Shown piece by piece: positions 32,743 to 43,210 of a stretch of DNA of 64,000 nt. Within the stretch, counting starts at the first letter, position 1; each line of letters opens with the position of its first letter. The stretch is from NCBI RefSeq assembly GCF_028683095.1, contig NZ_JAJUBC010000029.1, positions 16,688 to 80,687 on the forward strand. Direction: 5' to 3'. A program made the translations under genes and the position numbers. The notes under the pieces were generated by a model, which saw nothing but the letters and a program-made list of their open reading frames with translations, searched no databases and was not told where the DNA came from. The stretch comes from Enterovibrio gelatinilyticus. Its GTDB lineage: Bacteria; Pseudomonadota; Gammaproteobacteria; Enterobacterales; Vibrionaceae.

Positions 32743-33795
32743 ATGAAAACACTAACTAAAACACTTGTTGCTACTGCGCTTGCTGCCAGTCTAGTCACCG
32801 CCCCTTTCGCAATGGCAACCAAGGTGTTACGCATTGGTCACGATAACAAAGCAGACATGATGGAAAACCCTGCTCATGCGTTCACGGGTGTATTTAAGAA
32901 CATTGTCGAAACAGCGACGAATGGGGAGATTACCGTACAGGTTTTCCCGAGCAATCAATTGGGTAATGCCAAAGAACATATCCAAATGGTACGAGATGGC
33001 CAACTTCAGGGCACGCTGTCTCCGGTTGGCCCTTTAGCGGGTTATTACCCTCGTATTGGTGTGCTTGATGTGCCTTTTGCCTTCGACAACAACGCATCGA
33101 CCTATGAAGTGTTGGACGGCAAATTTGGTCAAACGCTAGCGGGTGATATTGAAGCGGAAATGAAAGACGTGAAAGTGCTAGGTTTCCCGGATACAGGCGG
33201 TTTCTTTTCAGTGACAAACTCTAAGCGCCCAATTAAAGAACTGGAAGATTTTAAAGGCCTGCGCATTCGCACAATGACATTGCCAACCCACCAAAAAATC
33301 ATTCAGTCTCTGGGGGCGGAAGCCTATCCCTTGTCTTGGGGCGAGGTGTATTCATCGCTACAAACTGGCGTGATCGATGGTCAGATGAACCCAGTGCCAA
33401 CCGTATCATTTGCGAAGTTTAATGAAGTGCAACAATACCTAACGCTAACCAACCACTTGTTTGCCCCGTACACTTTCATGGTCAACAAAGACTTTTACGA
33501 CAGCTTGACTGACAATGAGAAGAAGATTGTTGCAGACGCTGTTGAGATCGCCCTAAGTGCTAACCGCGGTCTATCTCGCTTAATTGAAGCTTCTGATGAT
33601 CGTGGTATTGCTGGTTTGAGCAAAAAAATGAAAATTAATGCACTGACGGACGAACAACGTCAATCCATGCGTGAGGCAACTCAGCCAGCCGTAAAAGCCT
33701 ACATCAAAGAAACACATGGCGCGAAGGGCGAAGAGTTACTTAACTTGTTCCTTGTGGAAGTAGATAAAGCGAACCAATCGACTTATTTGCAGTAA
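32743..33795 (+). CDS. TRAP transporter substrate-binding protein (DctP)
   Basis: A 350-residue periplasmic protein with a Sec signal peptide (about 1-25, cleaved near PFAMA-T). The DctP pattern includes GLRIRTMTLPTHQKIIQSLGA (in part), the region with the conserved Arg that salt-bridges the ligand carboxylate, followed by SWGEVYSSLQTGVIDGQMNP. A carboxylate ligand agrees with a sugar acid such as N-acetyl-D-glucosaminate. The ATG at 32743 has ACGGAG upstream and starts directly at the signal peptide; an ATG 11 codons earlier lacks one. A terminator-like hairpin follows. Confidence 0.9.
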   Translation: MKTLTKTLVATALAASLVTAPFAMATKVLRIGHDNKADMMENPAHAFTGVFKNIVETATNGEITVQVFPSNQLGNAKEHIQMVRDGQLQGTLSPVGPLAGYYPRIGVLDVPFAFDNNASTYEVLDGKFGQTLAGDIEAEMKDVKVLGFPDTGGFFSVTNSKRPIKELEDFKGLRIRTMTLPTHQKIIQSLGAEAYPLSWGEVYSSLQTGVIDGQMNPVPTVSFAKFNEVQQYLTLTNHLFAPYTFMVNKDFYDSLTDNEKKIVADAVEIALSANRGLSRLIEASDDRGIAGLSKKMKINALTDEQRQSMREATQPAVKAYIKETHGAKGEELLNLFLVEVDKANQSTYLQ

Positions 33796-33851
33796 CGCTC
33801 ATATCGCGAACTTGATTGGCCTTCAATCACTGTGATTGAAGTGAAATAGAG

Positions 33852-33873
33852 CCCTAACTTCGGTTGGGGTTTT
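33852..33873 (+). terminator. Terminator of the TRAP operon
   Basis: CCCTAAC-TTCG-GTTGGGG hairpin with a stable UUCG-type loop followed by TTTT. Confidence 0.6.
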
Positions 33874-33938
33874 GCGAAATATAGGGATGACGAAAAGCCC
33901 AGCTTTACATCACTGATAGATATAAATATGACGAGAAA

Positions 33939-34004
33939 ACTTGCAATCTACAAGTCATTGAAGCCATCGTTTGCGCGACACTTACCCACAGAAACTGTGC
34001 ATAA
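33939..34004. repeat. 66-bp intergenic element with paired DnaA-like boxes, copy A
   Basis: It aligns without gaps to 41048-41113, with 51 of 66 positions identical by hand count. It ends in TTACCCACA (33982-33990) and the inverted box TGTGCATAA (33996-34004), which is a perfect DnaA box TTATGCACA on the minus strand. The boxes are separated by GAAAC. Confidence 0.7.
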
Positions 34005-34123
34005 AATAAGCGGTTTCTGAGGCATTAAATCAGACGCTTACGCTAGCTAGGTGCAGGCGAATAGGTGGTTTACACATTCGCACTGTTGGCTTGTGTGGGT
34101 CGCAATAGCGGCGGCAGTGCGCA

Positions 34124-36685
34124 CTAAAAGTCACCCCAATCCTCATCCGCTTTAGTATTTTTATTCTCTTTAGGGGCCGCTGAGTTCACAATTGCAGGTG
34201 TTTTTATCTCCTCATTGGTTGAAAAGAACGCCAACAATGACAGCATATACCGCGCTTGAGAGGCCATAGTGGCACTGGCTGTCGCTGTTTCTTCGACCAT
34301 GGTGGCGTTTTGCTGTGTCATGGCATCCATTTGATTGACCGCGGTATTGACCTGTTGAATGCCAAAGGCTTGCTCATTGGCGTTTTCTGAAAGCGTCACA
34401 ATAATAGTGTTAACGTCGCTTACCGCTTTTTGGATTTCTTCCAGCGTATCCCCTGAACGGTTGATCAGCTCAGAACCCAATTCGACTTTTTGAACGCTGT
34501 CTTCAATCAGCGTTTTGATTTCTTTTGCGGCAGTTGCGCTGCGTTGCGCCAGAGATCGCACTTCGCCTGCTACCACTGCAAACCCCCTTCCTTGATCACC
34601 CGCTCTTGCTGCTTCAACCGACGCATTCAATGCCAGTAAGTTGGTTTGGAAAGCAATGACATCAATCACGCTAATGATTTCGGCAATTTTACGGCTGGAT
34701 TGATTGATTTCACTCATGGCGTTGACCGCAGACGATACAACATGACCCCCTTGTTTGGCCTTTATATCTGCGCTTCTGGCGAGTTCGCAGGCTCGAGTGG
34801 CATTATCAGAACTACTCTTAAGGGTTTGTGTCATTTGTTCCAAACTGGCCGCGGTTTCTTCCAAGTTAGAAGACTGCTCTTCCGTACGTTGGCTGAGATC
34901 TTGGTTTGCTGCGGCAATTTCCTCAGCACCATTAGATACGCCCGAAGCGGATTGGCGCATGTCCACAACCACTTGATCGAGTTTACGAATGGTATTGTTG
35001 GCATCAGATTGCAATTTCTGGAAAGTGCCTTGGTAGTCACCACTGATTTCCCCTTCGAGTCTGCCGTGAGAAAGGGCATCAAACATGTTAACGGTTTCCG
35101 ATAATGCACTGTGAAGTACATCCATCAATTCGTTGAGACCTTGCGCCACATACAAAAAGAAGCCGTCCTTGTCGGACTCTTCGATCCTTGATGAAAGCTC
35201 GCCGTTTTTGGCCTGATTGATGATTGTTTTAATGTCTCGTTCCGACATTCGTTCATTGGTTCTGTCTTGCCATTCGATCACAGTGCCGATGCGCGATTTG
35301 TCCTTGTCAAAAACGGGGATCACCGTGATGGTGAAATGCAAATTACCCAGTTCCACGTCTTCCGTGTGTGAATGCGTCATATCATTGAGTATGTTGGTTC
35401 TAAAGGCCGAGAACGGGGCAAAAGTTTCCAGAGCTGATCCCATGACTTTGTCGGAACGAAAATCATGAATACATTCTCGAATGCCCGATTCTCGCCCATT
35501 GAAAAGCAACGAGGCAGCGTCGTTGATATACACAATATCGTGCTCAGTGTTTGCCATGATCACACTGGTTTTTACGTTATCGAGTGCTTGTTTGATTTGA
35601 GTGAGACGCGAGGATTGCCTTTTTTCTTCTTCGTATTTGGATTTTAGGTCGGCCAAAATCCAAACCGCGAAAGATAGCGCAATAAACACCGCCAAGCTCG
35701 AAGTGAAGAGCAACCAATAAAATTGGTTATATTCTCTCGCGATGCGCTCTTCAACAATCGTGCGTATCCAAGGTAGCGATTCATATACGAGTATGCGTAT
35801 TTTCTCGATGGCATCCGTTCCGCTGCTCCAAACTACCTTTGAGGTTAATGGGGTTTCTCCTGATGAAAGGAAGGCGAGCATTTCTTTAGAAAACTGCTCA
35901 ATCGAGACTTGAGCATCCGAAGAATAACCGCGTAAAGCTTGGTCCATTCGTGGATCGGCAAGGAAGGCTTGTTTCAACTGATAAGCCACTTCTGACATTC
36001 CAATGCCAGCTGCCACTTTAGTAAGGTTATTGAGCTGGGCGTTGGTCACCGTGTCCCCTGATTCAATTTTCGCTAACATGCCAGAGCCTTTACCGCGAGT
36101 AATGCCTATGATTTCCTGCTGCTGCAGAGCAAAATTGGTTGAAAGGTCGATTAAGTAGGCACTGGTGGCTTCAGAATCAAAAGAAAGCCCAGACTTATCG
36201 GACAAACTGGTAAGCAACTGGCGGAGGTTTTGAACGGCGTCAGTGTATCGTTGAAACACCTCATCGGGTGTCCCTACGAGCTCATTGTTTTTCAAGGTCT
36301 CCCACTGCAAACGAATCAGATTCACTTCGTTGGTGACATCGAACTGGCTTTTGATGCTCGCGTCATTTGCTAGTGAGAACAAAAACGCGATTTTTTCATC
36401 TACGCTTCGTTGCGCCAATCGAATGGCGGGAAGTACCTCTTCTTCACCATTTAAATAGCGGTTGGTGTTGCCTCTGACCTGTTGAATGGGGGTGATCAAT
36501 TCATAGATTGGCCAAACAAGCTGCAGTCCCTGTAATTCTTTCTCATGGTTTCGTATCACAGAGAGGTGTTGCTGAACGGCGGAGAGCATCAAATAAGAAA
36601 TAGTTAGGATAAGCAGAGTGACGACAATGCCGATTTTTGATTTCACGCTTAATCGTGCGATAAACGAAGCGCCAGATTTGACCAT
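34124..36685 (-). CDS. Methyl-accepting chemotaxis protein with PAS domain
   Basis: From the ATG at 36685 (GGGGAGA 6 bp upstream) the protein has 853 residues. It has a first membrane helix (about 18-38), a roughly 280-residue helical periplasmic region, a second helix (about 320-340), a PAS-like sensor after it ([20 protein letters not shown] and later, containing [11 protein letters not shown]), and a long signalling domain with hairpin tip [20 protein letters not shown]. The C-terminus is EDWGDF, fitting the xWxxF pentapeptide that tethers CheR and CheB in high-abundance receptors. The ligand is unknown; it is next to the TRAP/glucosaminate cluster, which hints at a related attractant (inference). 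Confidence 0.92.
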   Translation of the reverse strand: MVKSGASFIARLSVKSKIGIVVTLLILTISYLMLSAVQQHLSVIRNHEKELQGLQLVWPIYELITPIQQVRGNTNRYLNGEEEVLPAIRLAQRSVDEKIAFLFSLANDASIKSQFDVTNEVNLIRLQWETLKNNELVGTPDEVFQRYTDAVQNLRQLLTSLSDKSGLSFDSEATSAYLIDLSTNFALQQQEIIGITRGKGSGMLAKIESGDTVTNAQLNNLTKVAAGIGMSEVAYQLKQAFLADPRMDQALRGYSSDAQVSIEQFSKEMLAFLSSGETPLTSKVVWSSGTDAIEKIRILVYESLPWIRTIVEERIAREYNQFYWLLFTSSLAVFIALSFAVWILADLKSKYEEEKRQSSRLTQIKQALDNVKTSVIMANTEHDIVYINDAASLLFNGRESGIRECIHDFRSDKVMGSALETFAPFSAFRTNILNDMTHSHTEDVELGNLHFTITVIPVFDKDKSRIGTVIEWQDRTNERMSERDIKTIINQAKNGELSSRIEESDKDGFFLYVAQGLNELMDVLHSALSETVNMFDALSHGRLEGEISGDYQGTFQKLQSDANNTIRKLDQVVVDMRQSASGVSNGAEEIAAANQDLSQRTEEQSSNLEETAASLEQMTQTLKSSSDNATRACELARSADIKAKQGGHVVSSAVNAMSEINQSSRKIAEIISVIDVIAFQTNLLALNASVEAARAGDQGRGFAVVAGEVRSLAQRSATAAKEIKTLIEDSVQKVELGSELINRSGDTLEEIQKAVSDVNTIIVTLSENANEQAFGIQQVNTAVNQMDAMTQQNATMVEETATASATMASQARYMLSLLAFFSTNEEIKTPAIVNSAAPKENKNTKADEDWGDF

Positions 36686-37230
36686 GACATGTCTCCCCAA
36701 ATTAGCCCAATGAGCGAAAATGAACAAAACGGCGTACTGTTTGCTATTGATTTATAAAGATAAAACGCCGAGCACTCATAAAAAATAGCACACGGAATGT
36801 GATGTAGGTCATTTAACTTGATTTTGCTTGAGTTCGCATTGCCATTTTATAGGTGGGGGATTCGTTCTGTGGTTTGATGGTCCTGAGTGCCGTTATCCAA
36901 GAAGATCATCAAGTTTCGTGTTTTAGCAATGACTTAACCCTGCGACAGGCTTTTAGCTTTCATTATTTTTGCGCAGAAAAGGCGAGATCGGTTTGTTTCT
37001 TGCTGCGTCTATCATTATTCTGTCGCCCTACGTGAAAGTCATGGCGGCAAACAACGTTCAATTGTTGTGCATACGAGCTTCAATGGCTCACATAACGTAT
37101 GTAGAACAGGGTTTACCTATTATTTTGATAGGTAAAAACGACTATCACTTTTCTTCTTAGTGTTTATAGTTTTATCACTAAAAAAATGAATGACTTGCTC
37201 TGAGGGTTTTGGGGCAAGTGGGATAGCATT
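36686..37230. other. Divergent promoter region between chemoreceptor and zwf
   Basis: No supported gene. An inverted repeat TTAGTG...CACTAA (37157-37182) lies about 50 bp before the zwf start. Short open frames here show no protein-like composition or ribosome sites. Confidence 0.5.
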
Positions 37231-38730
37231 ATGGTCAAACCAGAAAATAATTGTATCGTCATCTTTGGGGCGTCGGGTGATTTGACCCATCGCAAGTTGA
37301 TTCCCGCTTTTTATCATCTTTTTGCCAATGGACTGTTGTCAGAAAAGTTTGCCATTATCGGGGTGAGCCGCACGCAATTTACGGATGCGGAATTCCAAGC
37401 AAAACTCAAAGATTCGCTGACAGCCAATGAAAAAGTCGACCAGCAAATGCTGACAGATTTCCTTCAACGCGTGCATTATCAGGCAATCGACACGTCTAAC
37501 GTTGAAGATTATGCGAAGCTAAAAACGCGATTAGAAGACATTGAGCAAGTTTATGAGACGGGTGGCAACACCACGTTCTATTTGGCAACTCCGCCAAGTC
37601 TATACAGTGTGATCCCAACAAGCCTTGCGGCGCATGGCTTGAACACGGAAAACAATGGCTGGAAACGCTTGATTGTTGAAAAGCCTTTCGGTTACGACCT
37701 TGCTACCGCTGAAGAACTCGACAAGAGTCTTCACAACTCCTTCAAAGAACACCAAATCTACCGTATTGACCACTACCTTGGTAAAGAAACCGTCCAAAAC
37801 CTCCTGGTTTTCCGTTTTGCTAACGGTATGTTCGAACCGCTTTGGAATCGTAACTTCATCGATTACGTTGAAATCACTGCGGCAGAATTTCTCGGCGTAG
37901 AAGAACGTGGTGGTTATTACGATGGCGCGGGCGCAGTGCGTGACATGTTCCAAAACCACTTGCTGCAAGTTTTGGCGATGGTGGGTATGGAACCGCCAGC
38001 GGTTATTAACGCAGATTCTATGCGTAACGAAGTGGTGAAAGTGCTAAATAGCCTTCAACCTCTGACCGAAGAAAAGTTGCAGAAGAATCTCGTACTGGGA
38101 CAATACACCGAGTCGGATGTGCGCGGCGCTCACCTGAAAGGCTATCGCCAAGAAAATGGTGTTGCGGATGATTCGCGCACAGAAACGTATGTTGGCTTGA
38201 AAATGTTTATCGACAACTGGCGTTGGAACGGCGTGCCGTTCTATGTGCGCACAGGTAAGCGTTTGCCAACTCGCGTGACAGAAGTGGTGATTCACTTCCA
38301 GAAAACGCCGCACCCAGTGTTTGGCGCGAATGCCCCAGAGAACAAGTTGATCATTCGTATTCAACCTGACGAAGGCATTCAAATGAGCTTTGGTTTGAAA
38401 GAACCAGGCGCAGGCTTTAAAGCCAAAGAAGTTTCGATGGATTTCCATTACGACACGCTTGAAGAAACGCAAATGCTAACGGCTTACGAGCGCCTATTGC
38501 TCGATTCAATGAAAGGCGATGCCACATTGTTTGCCCGTACAGATGCAGTAAGAGCATGTTGGGAATTCGTACAACCCATTTTGGAATACAAGGAAAACCC
38601 AGAGCACCTATACGGCTACGCCGCAGGGACATGGGGACCGAAAGAAGCCGACGAACTGCTTTATGAAGAAGATCGTTCATGGCGCTTCCCTTGTAAGAAC
38701 CTAGCAAGCACGGATTATTGCGAACTATGA
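37231..38730 (+). CDS. zwf: Glucose-6-phosphate 1-dehydrogenase
   Basis: A 499-residue enzyme of normal length that oxidises glucose-6-phosphate to 6-phosphogluconolactone with NADP+. The coenzyme loop is [20 protein letters not shown] near the N-terminus, and the active-site signature [21 protein letters not shown] (here in part) lies at about residue 178-197. It is the first gene of a zwf-pgl-gnd operon; its TGA overlaps the ATG of pgl. Codon choice in this operon is more restricted than in neighbouring genes, suggesting high expression. Confidence 0.97.
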   Translation: MVKPENNCIVIFGASGDLTHRKLIPAFYHLFANGLLSEKFAIIGVSRTQFTDAEFQAKLKDSLTANEKVDQQMLTDFLQRVHYQAIDTSNVEDYAKLKTRLEDIEQVYETGGNTTFYLATPPSLYSVIPTSLAAHGLNTENNGWKRLIVEKPFGYDLATAEELDKSLHNSFKEHQIYRIDHYLGKETVQNLLVFRFANGMFEPLWNRNFIDYVEITAAEFLGVEERGGYYDGAGAVRDMFQNHLLQVLAMVGMEPPAVINADSMRNEVVKVLNSLQPLTEEKLQKNLVLGQYTESDVRGAHLKGYRQENGVADDSRTETYVGLKMFIDNWRWNGVPFYVRTGKRLPTRVTEVVIHFQKTPHPVFGANAPENKLIIRIQPDEGIQMSFGLKEPGAGFKAKEVSMDFHYDTLEETQMLTAYERLLLDSMKGDATLFARTDAVRACWEFVQPILEYKENPEHLYGYAAGTWGPKEADELLYEEDRSWRFPCKNLASTDYCEL

Positions 38731-39467
38731 GTAATATGAATTACCGCGTGTTTGACGACAGCCAACAGGTCGTTGAAGCGTTAGCAAATAGCCTGCTGGA
38801 ATACAGCGAAATGGCTCGCCCTGTGCACATTTCCCTGTCTGGCGGCAGCACGCCATCACAGCTTTTCAGCTACTTGGCGAACTCTGATTACGCGACTCGT
38901 ATTCAGTGGCAAAACCTGCACTTCTGGTGGGGCGACGAACGATGCGTCGCGCCAGAAGATGAGCAAAGCAACTACGGCCAAGCCAAAGCGCTATTATTTG
39001 ACCACATTCAAATCCCAGCCGAAAACATTCACCGCATTCGTGGTGAAGATTTTGCAGCAGCCGAAGTGATCCGCTTTACGGAAGAAATGCTAGACACCAT
39101 TCCGAATGCAGAAGGCGCAGTGGATCAAGAAGGCGTGCCTGCTTTTGATTGGATCATGCTGGGCATGGGCACAGACGGGCACACCGCCTCGTTGTTCCCG
39201 GGCAAAACAGATTACAAAACCACAGAAATCGCGACCATTGCATCACACCCAGAGAGCCATCAGCTCCGTGTGTCGAAAACCGCGCATCTGTTAGAAAACG
39301 CAAAACGCATCACCTACTTGGTATTGGGCGCAAGCAAAGCATCGGTATTGAAAGAAATTGCCGACAACGCGCCAACGGCAGAGGCTTACCCTGCAGCGCA
39401 GGTTCGCTCAACAGCGGGCACCACCGAGTGGTATTTAGATTCAGACGCAGCTCAAGAGCTGGCCTAA
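38727..39467 (+). CDS. pgl: 6-phosphogluconolactonase
   Basis: A 246-residue DevB-type lactonase, hydrolysing 6-phosphogluconolactone to 6-phosphogluconate. Motifs are [18 protein letters not shown] (phosphate loop), [19 protein letters not shown] and [15 protein letters not shown]. The ATG at 38727 overlaps the zwf stop as ATGA, the usual coupling; an in-frame TTG lies 9 bp earlier. A 14-bp gap with AAGGAG precedes gnd. Confidence 0.95.
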   Translation: MSNMNYRVFDDSQQVVEALANSLLEYSEMARPVHISLSGGSTPSQLFSYLANSDYATRIQWQNLHFWWGDERCVAPEDEQSNYGQAKALLFDHIQIPAENIHRIRGEDFAAAEVIRFTEEMLDTIPNAEGAVDQEGVPAFDWIMLGMGTDGHTASLFPGKTDYKTTEIATIASHPESHQLRVSKTAHLLENAKRITYLVLGASKASVLKEIADNAPTAEAYPAAQVRSTAGTTEWYLDSDAAQELA

Positions 39468-39481
39468 GGAGAAATAGATAA

Positions 39482-40930
39482 ATGAAAGCTGATATTGCAG
39501 TCATCGGACTGGCCGTGATGGGTCAAAACCTGATCCTGAACATGAACGACCACGGCTTCAAAGTCGTTGCCTTTAACCGTACTGTCGCCAAAGTGGACGA
39601 GTTCCTTGAAGGCCCAGCGAAAGGCACCAACATTGTAGGTGCCACTTCACTAGAAGACATGGTGAGCAAGCTAGAAACGCCACGTAAAGTGATGTTGATG
39701 GTTCGTGCTGGCGATGTTGTCGATCAGTTCATCAACGCACTAGTCCCACTGCTAGACGAAGGCGACATCATCATTGATGGTGGTAACACCAACTACCCTG
39801 ACACCAACCGCCGCGTGGCAGAACTACGTGAAAAAGGCATCCACTTTGTGGGTACTGGCGTGTCTGGTGGTGAAGAAGGCGCACGTTTCGGGCCTTCAAT
39901 CATGCCTGGCGGCAGCCCAGAAGCATGGCCTTTCGTGAAGCCAATCTTCCAAGCGATTGCAGCGAAAACTGACGACGGCGAAGCATGTTGTGACTGGGTT
40001 GGCCGTGAAGGTGCAGGCCACTTCGTGAAAATGGTTCACAACGGTATTGAATACGGCGACATGCAGCTGATCAGCGAAGCCTACCACTTCATGAAAGAAG
40101 GCCTAGGTATGTCGCATGATGAAATGCAAGCGACCTTCGCAGCGTGGAACAAAACCGAGCTAGACAGCTACTTGGTTGAGATCACCGCAGACATCCTTGG
40201 TTACCGCGACGAAGACGGTGAGCCATTGGTTGAGAAAATCATGGATGCAGCGGGCCAAAAAGGCACTGGCAAATGGACAGGCATCAACGCGCTTGATCTG
40301 GGCATTCCATTGACCCTGATCACCGAGTCAGTATTCGCACGCGTATTGTCTTCACTGAAAGACCAACGTGTTGAAGCAGCGGCGCTGTTCGACAACCCAA
40401 TTCAGCCGGTTGAAGGCGACAAGTCAGAGTGGCTAGATGCCCTACGCCAAGCGTTGCTTGCATCTAAAATCATCTCTTATGCGCAAGGCTTCATGCTGAT
40501 CCGCGAAGCGTCTGAAGCGAACAACTGGGAACTGAACTACGGCAACGTGGCGCTGATGTGGCGTGGCGGTTGTATCATCCGCAGCGCATTCCTTGGCAAC
40601 ATCCGTGATGCGTTTGAAGCAAACCCAGAACTGCCGTTCCTAGGCACAGATGCGTACTTCAAAGACATCCTACAAGGCAGCCTGCCAGCATGGCGTAAAG
40701 TGGTGGCTAAGTCGTTCGAAAGCGGACTACCAATGCCATGTATGTCTTCTGCACTGACCTTCCTGAACGGTTACACCACCGCTCGCCTTCCAGCGAACAT
40801 GATTCAGGCACAACGTGACTACTTCGGCGCGCACACTTACGAGCGCACTGACAAAGCACGTGGCGAGTTCTTCCACACGAACTGGACTGGTACAGGCGGT
40901 AACATCTCGTCTACCACCTACGACGTGTAA
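39482..40930 (+). CDS. gnd: 6-phosphogluconate dehydrogenase (decarboxylating)
   Basis: A 482-residue enzyme converting 6-phosphogluconate to ribulose-5-phosphate and CO2 with NADP+. The dinucleotide fold is IAVIGLAVMGQNLILNMNDHG, the substrate signature is VGTGVSGGEEGARFGPSIMPGG (here in part), and KMVHNGIEYGDMQL holds catalytic residues. AAGGAGA lies just upstream of the ATG. A strong terminator follows, so zwf-pgl-gnd is a closed operon for the oxidative pentose phosphate pathway. Edd, for the classical Entner-Doudoroff branch, is not in the window. Confidence 0.97.
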   Translation: MKADIAVIGLAVMGQNLILNMNDHGFKVVAFNRTVAKVDEFLEGPAKGTNIVGATSLEDMVSKLETPRKVMLMVRAGDVVDQFINALVPLLDEGDIIIDGGNTNYPDTNRRVAELREKGIHFVGTGVSGGEEGARFGPSIMPGGSPEAWPFVKPIFQAIAAKTDDGEACCDWVGREGAGHFVKMVHNGIEYGDMQLISEAYHFMKEGLGMSHDEMQATFAAWNKTELDSYLVEITADILGYRDEDGEPLVEKIMDAAGQKGTGKWTGINALDLGIPLTLITESVFARVLSSLKDQRVEAAALFDNPIQPVEGDKSEWLDALRQALLASKIISYAQGFMLIREASEANNWELNYGNVALMWRGGCIIRSAFLGNIRDAFEANPELPFLGTDAYFKDILQGSLPAWRKVVAKSFESGLPMPCMSSALTFLNGYTTARLPANMIQAQRDYFGAHTYERTDKARGEFFHTNWTGTGGNISSTTYDV

Positions 40931-40970
40931 GCACCGCGTGCAAATCGCCTTTTAAGCAAGGCGAAAATTG

Positions 40971-41002
40971 AAAAGGGCAGGATGACAATCCTGCCCTTTT
41001 TT
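40971..41002 (+). terminator. Terminator of the zwf-pgl-gnd operon
   Basis: AAAAGGGCAGGA / TCCTGCCCTTTTTT, a 12-bp perfect stem with a 6-nt loop and T run. Confidence 0.9.
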
Positions 41003-41047
41003 GTGCGTGAGATTTACAGATGAAAGTTGAACGAAAGTCACACAATT

Positions 41048-41113
41048 ACTTGCAATCCCTAAGCCATTGAAGCCATCGATTACGTGGGAGTTATGCACAG
41101 AAATTGGGGATAA
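41048..41113. repeat. 66-bp intergenic element with paired DnaA-like boxes, copy B
   Basis: Partner of 33939-34004. It contains a perfect DnaA box TTATGCACA (41091-41099), then GAAAT, then TGGGGATAA (41105-41113), an inverted box with one mismatch. Confidence 0.7.
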
Positions 41114-41701
41114 GGTTGGGGTTAGTTAAGTGGGTAACTTTGTGAAGAGCACGCTGTGAGGAGTGAGTCCCGCATCGAGCTGGCTCATTTCTGCCCCTTT
41201 TCTTGTTTCGTCAGACAAACACATTAATCAAACCAAGCAAGATTTGACTTACTTTTTCTCATATTTATATTGCTTCCATTGATTCTAAGTAATAAATAGA
41301 GGTGGTTGAAAGTTGGCTAGTAATGTTGATTTAGTGGTTGTGAGTACTGATATCCACCGCTAAATGCAACTTTCTCCAGACTCTGCGCTTTCCGTCAGTA
41401 CCATGCTTCTTGACCTTCCATTCGCTTTCGCCAAAGCCCTTGAGGCTAGTTCTATAGAATTCCATAACAAAGCCCATGCTGGTAGTCGTACCCTACGACT
41501 AATGTCTAACTATATGAGACTACTTGTGTTTTCTCGTTTGGTATAAGGTACTAGCAACTAAATTTCAAGGGTTCATAAAATTCAGTCATCGAGTTCTTGT
41601 AGCAGAAAATATATAGACGACTACTCGCTTAATCTTCGCTTAGTGAGTAAATAACGCTGGTTGGAAAAACACACCTTAGAGTGTGAACGAAAGGAATCAC
41701 A

Positions 41702-43210
41702 ATGAGCAGCACTTTAGAGTCCCTACATATACGAACAGATAAACCTCAAGCCAATGAAGATGAACTCACTTATGAACAACAGCATAAACCAAGATCGGAA
41801 TTTGAGTCCCGAGAACAATATTTAGAGCACGAGTTGCAAATTATGGCGCCTAAACGCTGGCGTCCCAATTTGCCGTTTAAAGATTATCGATTTGAGATAG
41901 AAGATACCATTCCAGCGATGGCAGCGACCATTGGTAAAGTTGTAATGGTGGGAGCCATTGCAGCAACCTTTGCCGGTGCGCTAGGGCTGAATGAAGGATT
42001 TATATTAGAAAATGTTCGTTATGAACTACTGATCGCCTCTGTTTTCATCATTCTTTTCTCAGGCTTTCTATTGCCGACCGCAAACCTCGCGGGTACACAC
42101 GGCCCACTCATCCCTTTAATTCCTATAGTCGTTGCAGCAGGCGGGCACCCTATGGCCTTTGGTTTGCTGATTGGCGCTTTTGGCATACTGTTAGCCATCA
42201 GTAAAGGTGGCAGCATGCTGGCAAATCTCACCAGTAAAGGCGTGTGTGGCGGCTTATTGCTCTACCTTGGCTTTGTTGGAACCGCTTCTCAAGTTAAAAA
42301 GCTGTTCGCTTGGGCGGAGGGAATCGGAATGAGCCACATCGCTTTTGTCGTGATCTTTTGCACCATTATTCTGTATGCGTTATTGGAACATTTCCGTAAA
42401 CGTTGGCTAGCCGTCCCTCTTAGTTGCTTGCTGGGTGGTACGTTAGCTTTTGCTATGGGTGCGCCGTTTTCTTTCCAAACCGAGCCAGGTTTACCCAACA
42501 TGAACCCCATGTATTGGTGGGGAGAAGATACAGGCTGGATGCTAGGCCTACCTACGATTGAACATTTCATGGTGGTATTACCGTTTGCTATTTTAGCTGT
42601 GGCGATGTGGTCGCCAGATTTCTTAGGACATCAAGTATTTCAAAAAATCAGCTATCCAAAACGTACCGAAAAAGTACATATGAACATTGACGATACCATG
42701 ACCACCGCTTCAATTCGTCAAACGTTCGGTTCTCTGCTCGGTGGCACAAACTTTACGTCTTCATGGGGGACTTATATCGTACCGGCAGCGATTGCTAAGC
42801 GTCCTATTCCTGCTGGCGCTTTGCTCACGGCTCTGTTCTGTATCATTGCCGCCATTTGGGGTTACCCGATGGATTTAGCTATTTGGCAACCTGTACTTTG
42901 TGTCGCGCTCATTGTTGGGGTATTTGTGCCATTGCTAGAAGCTGGAATGGAAATGACGCGTGAAGGTAAAACCACACAGTCGGCAGCGATTGTTGTATTT
43001 TCTTCAGCGCTCGTTAACCCTGCATTTGGTTGGGCTCTCACCATGCTGTTGGATAACTTAGGCTTAGTCGGTTGTAAGGAACGTAGTAGTGAGCTTAGTA
43101 AAATGAGCCGCTGGGTGTTGCCTGGCACTATGTTTATCGTGCTAAGTGGTGTGATGGCATTGGTTGGTTTACTTCCAGGGATACCGGCGATTATCCCAAG
43201 TTTTCGTTAA
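41702..43210 (+). CDS. DUF3360-family membrane protein (transporter-like)
   Basis: A 502-residue polytopic protein with a hydrophilic N-terminus of about 65 residues and roughly 11-12 hydrophobic segments. It contains LPTANLAGTHGPLIPLIPIVVAAGGHPMAFG and GGTNFTSSWGTYIVPAAIAKRPIPAGA, glycine-rich half-helix regions reminiscent of SulP/NCS2-type carriers. I recognise it as the DUF3360 family of vibrios; its substrate is unknown. AAAGGAA lies 6 bp upstream of the ATG. It stands alone, with a possible hairpin downstream at 43316. Confidence 0.8.
   Translation: MSSTLESLHIRTDKPQANEDELTYEQQHKPRSEFESREQYLEHELQIMAPKRWRPNLPFKDYRFEIEDTIPAMAATIGKVVMVGAIAATFAGALGLNEGFILENVRYELLIASVFIILFSGFLLPTANLAGTHGPLIPLIPIVVAAGGHPMAFGLLIGAFGILLAISKGGSMLANLTSKGVCGGLLLYLGFVGTASQVKKLFAWAEGIGMSHIAFVVIFCTIILYALLEHFRKRWLAVPLSCLLGGTLAFAMGAPFSFQTEPGLPNMNPMYWWGEDTGWMLGLPTIEHFMVVLPFAILAVAMWSPDFLGHQVFQKISYPKRTEKVHMNIDDTMTTASIRQTFGSLLGGTNFTSSWGTYIVPAAIAKRPIPAGALLTALFCIIAAIWGYPMDLAIWQPVLCVALIVGVFVPLLEAGMEMTREGKTTQSAAIVVFSSALVNPAFGWALTMLLDNLGLVGCKERSSELSKMSRWVLPGTMFIVLSGVMALVGLLPGIPAIIPSFR

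Larger units (their letters stand above)
33796..34123. other. Gene-free region between dctP and the chemoreceptor gene
   Basis: It holds the dctP terminator, a perfect inverted repeat CTTCAATCAC-T-GTGATTGAAG (33820-33840), and copy A of the 66-bp element with paired DnaA-like boxes. No coding region seen. Confidence 0.6.
40931..41701. other. Long gene-free region between gnd and DUF3360
   Basis: It contains the gnd terminator, copy B of the 66-bp element and, near its right end, a small hairpin CACAC-CTTAGA-GTGTG followed by GAAAGGA just before the DUF3360 start. A 60-codon frame at 41364-41546 shows no recognisable protein. Confidence 0.55.

Noticed and set aside
33820..33840. Perfect CTTCAATCAC-T-GTGATTGAAG inverted repeat as the dctP terminator
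   Set aside because: It has no T run and too small a loop; the following UUCG hairpin with TTTT is the better terminator.
36853..37160. Short plus-strand frames upstream of zwf
   Set aside because: They lie in the divergent promoter region, overlap each other and lack ribosome sites.
41364..41546. 60-codon frame in the gnd-DUF3360 gap
   Set aside because: No domain recognised, no ribosome site, ordinary chance length for this base composition.
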